This document shows positions 1 through 7,576 of a stretch of DNA of 64,000 nt, one piece after another. The DNA comes from an uncultured Eubacteriales bacterium (GTDB lineage: Bacteria; Bacillota; Clostridia; Christensenellales; Aristaeellaceae), in NCBI GenBank assembly GCA_944349855.1, contig CALVNS010000012.1, positions 1-64,000 on the forward strand. The letters are read 5' to 3'. The position numbers were made by a program, and so were the translations under genes. The notes below the pieces were generated by a model. It saw only the letters and a program-made list of their open reading frames with translations. It searched no databases and was not told the origin of the DNA. Numbering within the stretch: the first letter of the stretch is position 1; every line of letters begins with the position of its first letter.

Positions 1-471
1 GACCAGGACCCCGAGACGGGCCTACTCTCCCGCGGCCGCGAGATCGTCATGCCCGCAGGCATGGGCCCGCGCCATCTGGTCTTTGCCGATGCCAACCATT
101 TTTACGTGACCGGCGAGCTGGACAATGTGGCGCGCCGCGTGGTCCACGACGGCGGCTGGAAGATCGACGGCGCCGCGTCCACACTGCCGCCGGACTTTGC
201 CGGCCAGAGCTCCACGGCCGCCATCCGTCTGCACGACGGCGCGCTGTGGGTCAGCAACCGCGGTCACGACAGCCTCTGCCGCATCGAGCTGGACGGCGAG
301 GGCCGGCTGCTCGGCGCGTCCTGGATCCAGACCGGTGGGCGTACGCCGCGCGACTTCGCGTTCGCGCCTGCAGGCCTGCTGGTTGCGCATCAGGATGGCG
401 GCGGCGTGGTCGCCTCCGAGGGCGCGTCCCTGCCCATGGACGGCGTCGTGTGCGTGTGTCCGGCCCCATGA
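1..471 (+). CDS. Lactonase family protein (6-phosphogluconolactonase type), C-terminal part
   Basis: The reading frame is already open at base 1, so the gene starts upstream of the window. About 156 residues are visible. They resemble the last blades of the seven-bladed beta-propeller lactonase family (Pgl of Bacillota): a G-P-R-H segment early on, a blade with A-L-W-V-S-N-R-G-H-D-S, and T-P-R-D-F-A followed by G-L-L-V-A-H-Q-D near the end. Intact members hydrolyse 6-phosphogluconolactone or related lactones in the cytoplasm. It ends with TGA at 469-471. Family assignment is good; the substrate is not determinable from this fragment. Confidence 0.8.
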   Translation, partial: DQDPETGLLSRGREIVMPAGMGPRHLVFADANHFYVTGELDNVARRVVHDGGWKIDGAASTLPPDFAGQSSTAAIRLHDGALWVSNRGHDSLCRIELDGEGRLLGASWIQTGGRTPRDFAFAPAGLLVAHQDGGGVVASEGASLPMDGVVCVCPAP

Positions 472-751
472 CAGCATGAATATATGATTCGTCATGCCGC
501 CGCTATGGAAGGGCGAGCGCTTTGAGGATGGCAGCGCCAACCGCAAGACGATCGGCCGCGCCGTCACCGCCATGTACGCGTCCACCCGCTCCGACCATGC
601 GCAGTTTGACCGGCACGCCCAGCCGGCAGTTCGTAACCCGCCCGCAGCCGCGGCGTCGAGCTACCCGGCCTGTATACCCTGCAGGCGTCTTCCCAAGGGC
701 ATTCAAGGGCATGCGTCCAGGAATGGGCGCAGGCGTCGCAGGAGGCCATCC
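472..751. other. Intergenic stretch, possible degraded coding sequence
   Basis: Between the lactonase stop and the next convergent gene lie about 280 GC-rich bases. Short frames with protein-like composition can be read rightward from about 494, but no frame has a convincing start, ribosome site or known motif, and the apparent frame shifts partway. It may be a decayed gene remnant; I see nothing that can be named. Confidence 0.3.
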
Positions 752-752
752 A

Positions 753-787
753 AAAGGGGGCCTGTCGTTCAAACGACAGGCCCCTTT
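753..787 (-). terminator. Hairpin terminator of the beta-helix gene
   Basis: A long inverted repeat (arms near 754-769 and 773-787, one bulged base) with stem core CCTGTCGTT/AACGACAGG. Read leftward it is followed by TTTT, so it most likely ends the transcript of the leftward gene stopping at 825. It lies between convergent genes and could also stop readthrough from the lactonase side. Confidence 0.65.
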
Positions 788-824
788 CAGCGCTATACCC
801 GCGCGCAGATGCGAGATTGTTCCC

Positions 825-2324
825 TCAGGATTCCACAGCCGCTCCCGACAGGGCGCCCGCGTGGGTCAGGTCGCACGTGTCATCATACGACATGACGGTG
901 ACGGTATACGCCCCGTCTCCCTCCACGAGGACCGTTCCATCCGCCGAGCGAATGACGACGCCTCTTCCATCTTCGCCGACGATGCTGCCCGCGCAGTGCA
1001 GATTCGTCAGCACGCTGTCGCCCGTCACCGTCCACGTGGAGTCGGCGTCTATGTACAGGTCGCAGCGTCCATCTCCGCCCTCGCCCGCGCAGGACTCATC
1101 CTGCACGACCGCGCCGGTCAGCCGGCTGCCCTGGGTCAGGTATAGATCCAGCGTGGAGATGCTGTCCCACTGCACGTCGCCATCCATACGCTGGTCCACA
1201 CCGGTAAAGGTGCAGCGCGCACCGTTCTGCCCGCTCTGTCCCCATCCGCGCTGGTTGGCGTTTCCGGTCGCGCGCAGGAAGTACTCACTGTCCTGTGCCG
1301 CGGAGATATCCACGCCGCTGAGCACAAATTCGCTCTCCGTATTGGTCGTATAGAACACGCCGCCGTTGGCGCTGGTCAGCGTCCCTCCGACCATCTCAAA
1401 GCGCCCTTTACCGATCTGTGCATCGCCGGACATGCTCTGATAGACGATGACCGTCCACGTGTTGTCGTTTTGCGGCAAGTCCGCCATGGCGCCGCTCAGG
1501 TCGCAGTCGTAGAGACGGACGGCATTCAGGCCCTCCAGGCACAGCGCCTCGGAGCCTGACGCGCTCAGCTGGGCATCGCTGATGGAGATGTCTGCCGTCA
1601 CGTAGACCGCGGGCGATCCGACGCCGCTGGTCGCATAGGCGCCGCCTTCGACCACCATCGTTCCCCCGCCGCGGTCAGACCGGATCGCCGCCGCAGACTC
1701 GCCCTCGGTCGTCACGGACAGGTTCTGCGCGTACAGCGTGCCGCCACCCGCAACGTGAATGCCACCCGAGGCGTCCTGTCTCGTCGCGATGGTCGTGTCG
1801 GACACGTAGGCCACGCCGTCGCCGTAGGCGAACACGCCCGCCCCACCCACTGCATCCGTTTCGATGGCGCTGTCCCGGACCACAACGGTGCCGCCAGTGG
1901 TCAGTACGGCCGCGCCGACGCCGTAAAAGCTCGCGGCATCTCCGCCCGCGCTGTCCGCAGACTGACGCACGATATTCGCCTGCTCCACGACCGTCGTGCC
2001 GGCCGTCACGAGCACGGCATTTTCATCCGCATTTGTGGAGAGAATCTCGCCGGCGAGCGTGGCATCTGCCTCCATTGCGTTCACGGCGTCATATGTCTCA
2101 GGCGCGCTCTGCGCGCCGGGCGCCCCGCCCGGCATGGCCGGCGGATTGCCGCCCTCCGGCGGCTCAGGCGGCACTGCGCCCGCTTCCATGCCCTCCGGCA
2201 GCTCGGGCGGCACTGCGCCCGCTCCCATGCCCTCCGGCGGCTCGGGCGGCGTCCCTTCGGCATGAACTGCAGCGCAAGAAATCAGCATCAGCGCGGCCAA
2301 CCAGATGGCCACCATCTTTTTCAT
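825..2324 (-). CDS. Secreted beta-helix-like protein with proline-rich repeats
   Basis: 499 residues. The N-terminus is a signal peptide (M-K-K-M-V then a hydrophobic stretch to about residue 18). It holds both a possible lipobox L-I-S-C and a possible signal peptidase I site after A-V-H-A, so the mode of anchoring is uncertain. Residues 25-65 are proline-rich with three near-copies of P-P-E-x-P-E-G. The rest is Gly/Ala/Thr/Ser/Val-rich with recurring short strands (T-T-G-G-T-V-V-V-R-D-S, G-G-G-T-L-Y-A-Q), the pattern of a right-handed parallel beta-helix as in adhesins and polysaccharide-binding proteins. ATG is preceded by AAGGAAGGA. No catalytic motif is recognised. Role inferred: surface or secreted binding protein. 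Confidence 0.7.
   Translation of the reverse strand: MKKMVAIWLAALMLISCAAVHAEGTPPEPPEGMGAGAVPPELPEGMEAGAVPPEPPEGGNPPAMPGGAPGAQSAPETYDAVNAMEADATLAGEILSTNADENAVLVTAGTTVVEQANIVRQSADSAGGDAASFYGVGAAVLTTGGTVVVRDSAIETDAVGGAGVFAYGDGVAYVSDTTIATRQDASGGIHVAGGGTLYAQNLSVTTEGESAAAIRSDRGGGTMVVEGGAYATSGVGSPAVYVTADISISDAQLSASGSEALCLEGLNAVRLYDCDLSGAMADLPQNDNTWTVIVYQSMSGDAQIGKGRFEMVGGTLTSANGGVFYTTNTESEFVLSGVDISAAQDSEYFLRATGNANQRGWGQSGQNGARCTFTGVDQRMDGDVQWDSISTLDLYLTQGSRLTGAVVQDESCAGEGGDGRCDLYIDADSTWTVTGDSVLTNLHCAGSIVGEDGRGVVIRSADGTVLVEGDGAYTVTVMSYDDTCDLTHAGALSGAAVES
2152..2262 (-). repeat. Tandem repeats encoding P-P-E-x-P-E-G units
   Basis: Three imperfect tandem copies of roughly 36-39 bases (containing CCCTCCGGCGGCTCGGGCGG or close variants) lie inside the beta-helix gene and encode its proline-rich N-terminal region. 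High DNA identity between copies suggests recent slippage duplication and possible length variation between strains. Confidence 0.8.
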
Positions 2325-2470
2325 CGCTCATTCCTTCCTTTTGCGCTCTCCATGATAGCCCACCGTCTTGTGCAGCGCATGGAGGCCGTTTGAACAATTC
2401 GTGAACAAAACGGCTTCTCTTTATGGCAGAGCATGACGGACTACCCATCGAAGACCGGGGAGAAAAGACA

Positions 2471-3778
2471 TCATGAAAGCCGCGCGAGCTCCAGACGATT
2501 CGCCTCTGTACAGTTCAGACGCGCCCATTTACCTTCCGGGAACACGAGCAGGCCGTGCGCATACGTGCCTGCGTCCGCGAAGATCTCCACGCAGTAGCCG
2601 TCACAGATCACAATGACCTCTATCGGCCCGCTCACGGCGCGAGGGATGCACGTCATCCGATAGCCATCCCGGTTGTAGCAGCTGTCCGGTGCAAAGGCGT
2701 CGCTCTGACGCCGCGTCGTGCACAGGCGGCCCGCCTCATCCGCCCAGACGCGCAGCGCGGCGGCGCCCGCCTCGTCCAGCAATTCCAGCGCAAACGGTCC
2801 GCCGGCACGCAGCCGAAGCGCAAACGCGCCTTGCGGTAGCGCCTCCCCCGCCGCCTCCCATGCGTGCGGAGGCAATACGGGCGTCTGTGCGAGGCGCAGC
2901 GCGCCATCCGCCCGCACCAGGCGCAGCCCGCGCGGCAGGGACAGGCATCCGCAATAGCCCGACGTCGGCAATGGGCAGGAAGCCGCGCTCATCCAGTTCA
3001 TCAAAACGGGCTCCTCCAGCCCGGCAAACGTCACCCCGGCGTAGCTATCGTAACCGACGTCCAGGCGCAGCAGCTCCGTCGATTGCGTCTGATGGAAGGA
3101 GTCTCCATCGAACCCGCCCAGGAACGCCTGCATGCGGCAGCCGGTTTCCTCCCCCCGAAAGATCATGCTGGCTGTCAGCACGGCGACCGGCTCGCCCTCC
3201 GGCGTCTGCAAAAAGAGCAGATCCGGGCATTCAAACAGCTCGCCTCTGTGTTTGCCAGTCGGGGTGAACGCTCCCGTCTTCCGCCAGTCGATCAGATCGT
3301 CGCTGCAGTAGAATTCCACGTGATCGCCCGCCGCGATCACGGCGCTCCAACAGCCGCGGATGCGGTTCCAGAATAGCTTCGGGTCGCGAAAGTCCTTGAG
3401 TTTTTCGTTGCGAATGACCGGGTTTGCGCCATACTTTTCAAAACAAAAGCCATCTTTGGAAAACGCGACGCATTGCTGCTCTCGCTCGCCGTGCGCCGTA
3501 TACATCAGGGCCATTCGTCCGTCGGCCAGTTTGGCGGCGCTGCCGGAGAACATGGCGCCAATCTCATCCGGATACAGCGCAATGCCCACCTCCCGCCAAT
3601 GGAGCATGTCCCCGCTCGTGGCGTGCAACCAGTGCATCGGCCCCCAAACCACGTCGTGCGGGTTGTGCTGCGCAAAGAGATGATATCGGGTTCCATCCCA
3701 CAGCAGTCCGTTGGGATCGTTGATCCATCCGCGCTGCGGCGTAAAGTGCAGCGCAGGGCGTTGAAGTACATGTGGCAT
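2471..3778 (-). CDS. Glycoside hydrolase family 32 (beta-fructosidase type)
   Basis: 435 residues, a usual length for cytoplasmic GH32 enzymes. The three diagnostic motifs are present: W-I-N-D-P-N-G at 18-24 (nucleophile D21), F-R-D-P-K at 130-134 (transition-state stabiliser D132) and E-C-P-D at 183-186 (acid/base E183). The family hydrolyses sucrose, sucrose-6-phosphate, inulin or levan. There is no signal peptide, so it should act on imported material. A short beta-sandwich follows the propeller. It sits 4 bases downstream of the GH172 gene and is probably co-transcribed with it and the sugar permeases. A GAAGTG-type ribosome site precedes the ATG. Exact fructan specificity is unknown. Confidence 0.93.
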   Translation of the reverse strand: MPHVLQRPALHFTPQRGWINDPNGLLWDGTRYHLFAQHNPHDVVWGPMHWLHATSGDMLHWREVGIALYPDEIGAMFSGSAAKLADGRMALMYTAHGEREQQCVAFSKDGFCFEKYGANPVIRNEKLKDFRDPKLFWNRIRGCWSAVIAAGDHVEFYCSDDLIDWRKTGAFTPTGKHRGELFECPDLLFLQTPEGEPVAVLTASMIFRGEETGCRMQAFLGGFDGDSFHQTQSTELLRLDVGYDSYAGVTFAGLEEPVLMNWMSAASCPLPTSGYCGCLSLPRGLRLVRADGALRLAQTPVLPPHAWEAAGEALPQGAFALRLRAGGPFALELLDEAGAAALRVWADEAGRLCTTRRQSDAFAPDSCYNRDGYRMTCIPRAVSGPIEVIVICDGYCVEIFADAGTYAHGLLVFPEGKWARLNCTEANRLELARLS

Positions 3779-3782
3779 GCAA

Positions 3783-5303
3783 TCACTTCCTTTGCTCGTA
3801 CCAGTACGGCGTCACCCGATACGTGCACACGCCGCCCTCTCCCCAAGCATTCTGCTTGTACTTTTCGATAAAGCCCTCAAATCCACGTCGGAACGGGATG
3901 CTGTCGCAGATGTGGAAGCGGCAGACTGACGTCTCGCCATTGCCATCCAGGGGCATGTCGCTCATGGCGCAAAACGGCGCGTCAAAAAACGCGAATGGCG
4001 GTTCCGCAGCCCATGCGTAGCCGATGTAGTCCTCGCTCCCCGTGCCAAACGTCGAGGGGAACTTCTCTCCATCGACGAAAAACTTCTCGTCGCCCTCGCC
4101 CCACCACCAGTCCAACGCCTTCCCGCCGCCGTAGCCAAACCACCAGTGTTCGGCGTCCAACCCGTCCGGATACGGGAATGTGTCGACGATCGACAGGTGC
4201 ATGCCGCAAAAGCGCCCGGCGCGTTGCATCACGCGCAGCACAGGCCAATCGGGAAATCGCTCGCCGCCGGGCAGGAATGCGGCGTCCGTTTCGGGCTCAT
4301 CCCCGTGGCAGCGCGCGCAAAAGCGCATCAGCTCATCCGCCTGCGGGCAGGGCTGTACGTCCATCTGCGCGCAGATCTGAACGGCCTCGTCCGTCTCGTT
4401 GCTCAGCGTCACGCGCGCGCCGTGGGCAAAGGGCATATACCAGTTTGCATACAGCACATCGCCCTGCTTGCCGCAGACCCACGTGCGGAAATTGCCCGCG
4501 CCCGGCGTGCAGGCAAAGAAGTCGCACAGCGGCGCGCAGATGGAGGGCTCCTCCTCCCCATCCCAATAGGCGCGTAGCGTCAACTCGCGGCTTCTGGCCA
4601 TCGCCTCCGGCGAAAGGCGAAACTGCATCTGCGCGATTGCGCCGGCCCCTTCGCCGGAAAACAGGCAGGCCTGCGCGCGTGGCGCGAGCACGGTCTCCGG
4701 CGCATAAAGCCGCTGTAAGTTTTCCCCCCGGCGATAGAGCGTGCGGTCCAGACGCGCCAGCAGACGGCGCCCGGCGATGGAATACATGGCGTCATAGGCA
4801 GGCATCTGCGTACCCTGCGGAAAGAGCGTATACGTGAAGTGGTAAAACGCGCCCCAGCCCGGCGCAAGCTCGATGCGCAGGGACGTGTTGAACGGGATCG
4901 GTAGAAAGCTGTTGTAGCCGCGGGCGATGTGCGGGCACAGCGACGGCAGGTCCAGGGGCGCAAAGTCGCTGCCGAACTTCGTGAAGTACGACAGAAACGG
5001 ACAGTCAATGATCCGCTCGCCGTCCACGTATACGCGAATCGCGCCCTCATTGGGCATTGCCGACCAACTGCGCCAGATCACGCCGGGTCCGGTCAGCTCT
5101 GCAGCCACCACGCTGCCGTCCGGCAGCGCGCGCACATAGCCCTTGCCGTCGTCGTTGGCGTCCCAGGCGACATAGCGCCCTGTCTCCTCGTCATATCGGG
5201 ACGCGCGGTCGAAGCTCGTGCAGCTGCCGCTGCGCTCGCCCGGCGCGGGCCGGGCCAGCCGCTTTAGATCGGTCAACCGGTCGAGCAACTCTTCATACGT
5301 CAT
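3783..5303 (-). CDS. GH172 family (DUF2961) glycosidase, likely alpha-fructofuranosidase type
   Basis: 506 residues without a signal peptide. It matches the DUF2961 family, now GH172, whose first characterised members act on alpha-D-fructofuranosides and difructose dianhydrides, with others on arabinofuranosides. The signature region W-W-W-G-E-G-D-E-K (E403) and T-G-S-E-D-Y (E424) is intact. The 21-residue spacing of the two glutamates matches my recollection of the catalytic pair in the family. The N-terminal W-R-S-W and D-G-E segments are also typical. A strong GAGGAGGAG ribosome site precedes the ATG. Adjacency to GH32 and sugar permeases supports a fructose-containing substrate, but that is inference. 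Confidence 0.88.
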   Translation of the reverse strand: MTYEELLDRLTDLKRLARPAPGERSGSCTSFDRASRYDEETGRYVAWDANDDGKGYVRALPDGSVVAAELTGPGVIWRSWSAMPNEGAIRVYVDGERIIDCPFLSYFTKFGSDFAPLDLPSLCPHIARGYNSFLPIPFNTSLRIELAPGWGAFYHFTYTLFPQGTQMPAYDAMYSIAGRRLLARLDRTLYRRGENLQRLYAPETVLAPRAQACLFSGEGAGAIAQMQFRLSPEAMARSRELTLRAYWDGEEEPSICAPLCDFFACTPGAGNFRTWVCGKQGDVLYANWYMPFAHGARVTLSNETDEAVQICAQMDVQPCPQADELMRFCARCHGDEPETDAAFLPGGERFPDWPVLRVMQRAGRFCGMHLSIVDTFPYPDGLDAEHWWFGYGGGKALDWWWGEGDEKFFVDGEKFPSTFGTGSEDYIGYAWAAEPPFAFFDAPFCAMSDMPLDGNGETSVCRFHICDSIPFRRGFEGFIEKYKQNAWGEGGVCTYRVTPYWYEQRK

Positions 5304-5318
5304 AGTCTCTCCTCCTCA

Positions 5319-6179
5319 TTATTCCTTCAGGCCGCTGAGCGCAATGCCCTCCAGGATATAGCGTTGTCCGATGAAAAACACGACCACGACGGGCAACAGC
5401 GCGATCGTAGAGGCCGCCATCATCAGGTGCCATTCGGCGTTGTACATGCCCTGGAACATCCGCAGGCCCATGGAGACGGTGTATTTTTCCGTGCTGTTCA
5501 GGTAGAGCAGCGGGCCCAGGAAGTCATTCCAGCTTCCCATGAAGGAAAACATGCCCACGACGATCATGGCCGACTTGGTCAGCGGCATCAGGATCTTCAG
5601 ATAGATCGTCCCGTAACCGGCGCCGTCGATGAACGCCGACTCGTCCAGTTCGCGCGGAATGGTCATATAAAACTGGCGCATCATGAAGATGTTGTACGCG
5701 CCCCCGCCAAACCACGCCGGCAGAATCAGCGGCACATAGGTATTGGTCAGGCCGATGCGGCTCCAGCCCACAAAGAGCGGAATCATGGTGACCGCAAAGG
5801 GCAGCATCATGCTGCCAATCAGCAGCGCGAAGATCACATTTCGGCCGCTCCAGCGCAGCCGCGCGAAGGCATAGGCGCTGATGGAGCTGGAAAGTACCGT
5901 GCCCAGCACCACCCTCACCACGATGAACGTCGTGTTGAGGTAGTAGCGTCCAAAGGGCGCGACGTCCATCGCCTTGACGTAGTTCTCCCAGCGGATGGGA
6001 TGGGGAATCCAGATCGGCGGCAGTTGAAAGATCTGTCCCATGGACATGAACGAGGAGCGGATCATCCAATAGAGCGGCACCAGGGAGATGAACGCACCGA
6101 CGAGCAGCAGGGGATATGCCACCAGCTTCCAGCGGTTTTTGGGCAGCAGGATCGAACCGAGAACAACTTTTTTCGCCAT
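5319..6179 (-). CDS. Carbohydrate ABC transporter permease (MalG family)
   Basis: 286 residues with six predicted membrane helices. The cytoplasmic EAA loop (E-L-D-E-S-A-F-I-D-G-A-G, then K-I-L-M-P-L) contacts the ATPase. The N-terminus K-x-x-L-V-A-Y-P-L-L-L-V is typical of the second permease of CUT1 sugar importers. It starts one base after the stop of the permease remnant at 6181 and lies 15 bases upstream of GH172, so it belongs to the fructan-type operon. No ATPase is present, which is usual for CUT1 operons that share MsmX. Its partner permease and binding protein are missing or broken here, so the importer is probably not functional as read. Confidence 0.9.
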   Translation of the reverse strand: MAKKVVLGSILLPKNRWKLVAYPLLLVGAFISLVPLYWMIRSSFMSMGQIFQLPPIWIPHPIRWENYVKAMDVAPFGRYYLNTTFIVVRVVLGTVLSSSISAYAFARLRWSGRNVIFALLIGSMMLPFAVTMIPLFVGWSRIGLTNTYVPLILPAWFGGGAYNIFMMRQFYMTIPRELDESAFIDGAGYGTIYLKILMPLTKSAMIVVGMFSFMGSWNDFLGPLLYLNSTEKYTVSMGLRMFQGMYNAEWHLMMAASTIALLPVVVVFFIGQRYILEGIALSGLKE

Positions 6180-6180
6180 G

Positions 6181-7205
6181 TCAGTTTCCCCCCATGTAGA
6201 ACACCCAGCGCTTGGATGAGCGGAATACCAACACCGTCACGGCCATGACCAGCACGAAGAGCACCCAGGCGATCGCGCAGGCGCTTCCCATCCGGCCGTA
6301 GGTGAAGGCCTCCCGGTAGAGGTAAAACACGTAGAACAGGCTGGCGTTGTTGGGCCCGCCATTGGTCATGATGTATGCACGCTGATACAGGTCATACAGG
6401 TTTTCAAAAAAGCCGCTCTCCTTTGCGCATTGACCGATGATCAAGCGCTGTCCCGTGAGCTCTTCCATCAGGGTTTCCATCTGCACAAGCGCTCGATCAT
6501 CCATCTGCAGCGTCTCACAGGCCAAGATACACGCCAGCGCATTGACGTTGTTTCCCGGGCAAAACACCACTGCAGATCCGAACTGCTTCAGGTATCTTCT
6601 GATTTCAAAGCGTGCGTCCGACCTGGCCTGCGGCGAATCCCATGCCTGCTGCGGTTCGATGTAGAGCATGATGCCCGCGTCGCCGCCGCCAAAGATCTGC
6701 CGGATACTGCCTGCCTGCGCATCCGACAGTTCTCCCATGACAAAGCTGTACATCTGCTGTTCCGCATAGCTGATCTGCCATGTTCAGAAGATTGCTCTGC
6801 ATCCGCGTCTGCTCCTGCTGAATCAGCTGCGTGTCCCACAGATGGTTTTCCATCTTGTCCAGGCACAGGCGCAGTTCTCCGATGTCTACGGGCTTGAGCA
6901 GGTATTCGTCAGCGCCGACGGAGATGCCGCGCTGCGCATATTCAAACGTACCATAAGCGCTCAGAATCGCAAAGCGCGCGCGCGGTTGCTTGGCCTTGGC
7001 CTGCTGTAAAAATGTCAGGCCATCCATGCCCGACATGCGTATATCCCGTCAGCACCAGGTCGACATTCATCGTCCCCATGATTTGTAGAGCGCGCTCTCC
7101 GCTTTCCGCTTCAAACACCAGGTATTCAGGCTTCAGCATGCGAAGCAGGCCGATCATTCCTTCTCGATGCCCGGCTTCATCATCTACAATCAAGAGTCTG
7201 TACAT
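6181..7205 (-). pseudogene. Broken response regulator joined in frame to the C-terminus of a sugar ABC permease
   Basis: The leftward start at 7205 (M-Y-R-L-L-I-V-D-D-E, GGAGGG ribosome site) begins a YesN/AraC-type receiver domain. An extra base in the CCC run at 7045-7047 breaks the frame. Removing it restores the usual V-L-T-D-I-R-M-S-G-M-D-G, with the phospho-acceptor aspartate. The frame continues through K-P-V-D-I-G-E-L to about 6780 and shifts again near 6765-6785. The next frame (ATG at 6753) carries the linker part of such regulators to about 6385. It then changes without a stop to a MalF-type permease tail, R-A-Y-I-M-T-N-G-G-P-N-N onward, ending F-Y-M-G-G-N. The HTH domain and the permease N-terminus are gone. 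Either a deletion plus decay, or assembly error. Confidence 0.85.
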
Positions 7206-7289
7206 GGTTTTTCCCTCCTCCATTCGCGCCGCTTGGGGGTTGCGCTACGTAGAAGCCGATCATACCGTCCGCTTGTCATGTATGTGTTC

Positions 7290-7318
7290 AGCATAACATA
7301 ATTTTGTTACAGCCGCAA
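7290..7318 (-). promoter_or_regulatory. Candidate sigma-A promoter of the response-regulator/permease/GH block
   Basis: Read leftward: TTGCGG (7313-7318), 17 bases, TATGCT (7290-7295). It lies about 85 bases upstream of the start at 7205. Good spacing but moderate boxes; the downstream region contains no obvious operator. Confidence 0.45.
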
Positions 7319-7507
7319 TATTTGTGCCTCTCTTCAGCTTGCCATTCCATCTCCTGTTGCTTGCCAAAAAGCGGTGCGAAATGTGAAAAAAGCGCAAAAT
7401 GGAAACCCTTCCCTACAAAAGCGTATGTAGCGGAACCCTGCGCGCCGGCCCAGCCGGCAGGCATTCTTCGCCATATTTCGGCTTTACAAAAATAGCGGTT
7501 GAACGGC

Positions 7508-7536
7508 TTGCCCCGCGGGCCTGACGATGGTAGAAT
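7508..7536 (+). promoter_or_regulatory. Sigma-A promoter of the PucR-type regulator
   Basis: TTGCCC (7508-7513), 17-base spacer, TAGAAT (7531-7536), 40 bases before the ATG at 7577. The ribosome site AAGGGGATGAT overlaps the end of the leader. Confidence 0.65.
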
Positions 7537-7576
7537 GGTCATGTAGGTTTGGCTAAAAGGACAAGGGGATGATACC

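Noticed and set aside
2385..2414. GCCGTTT/AAACGGC hairpin as terminator of the GH32 gene
   Set aside because: No T-run leftward and only 7 bp; too weak to call as a terminator.
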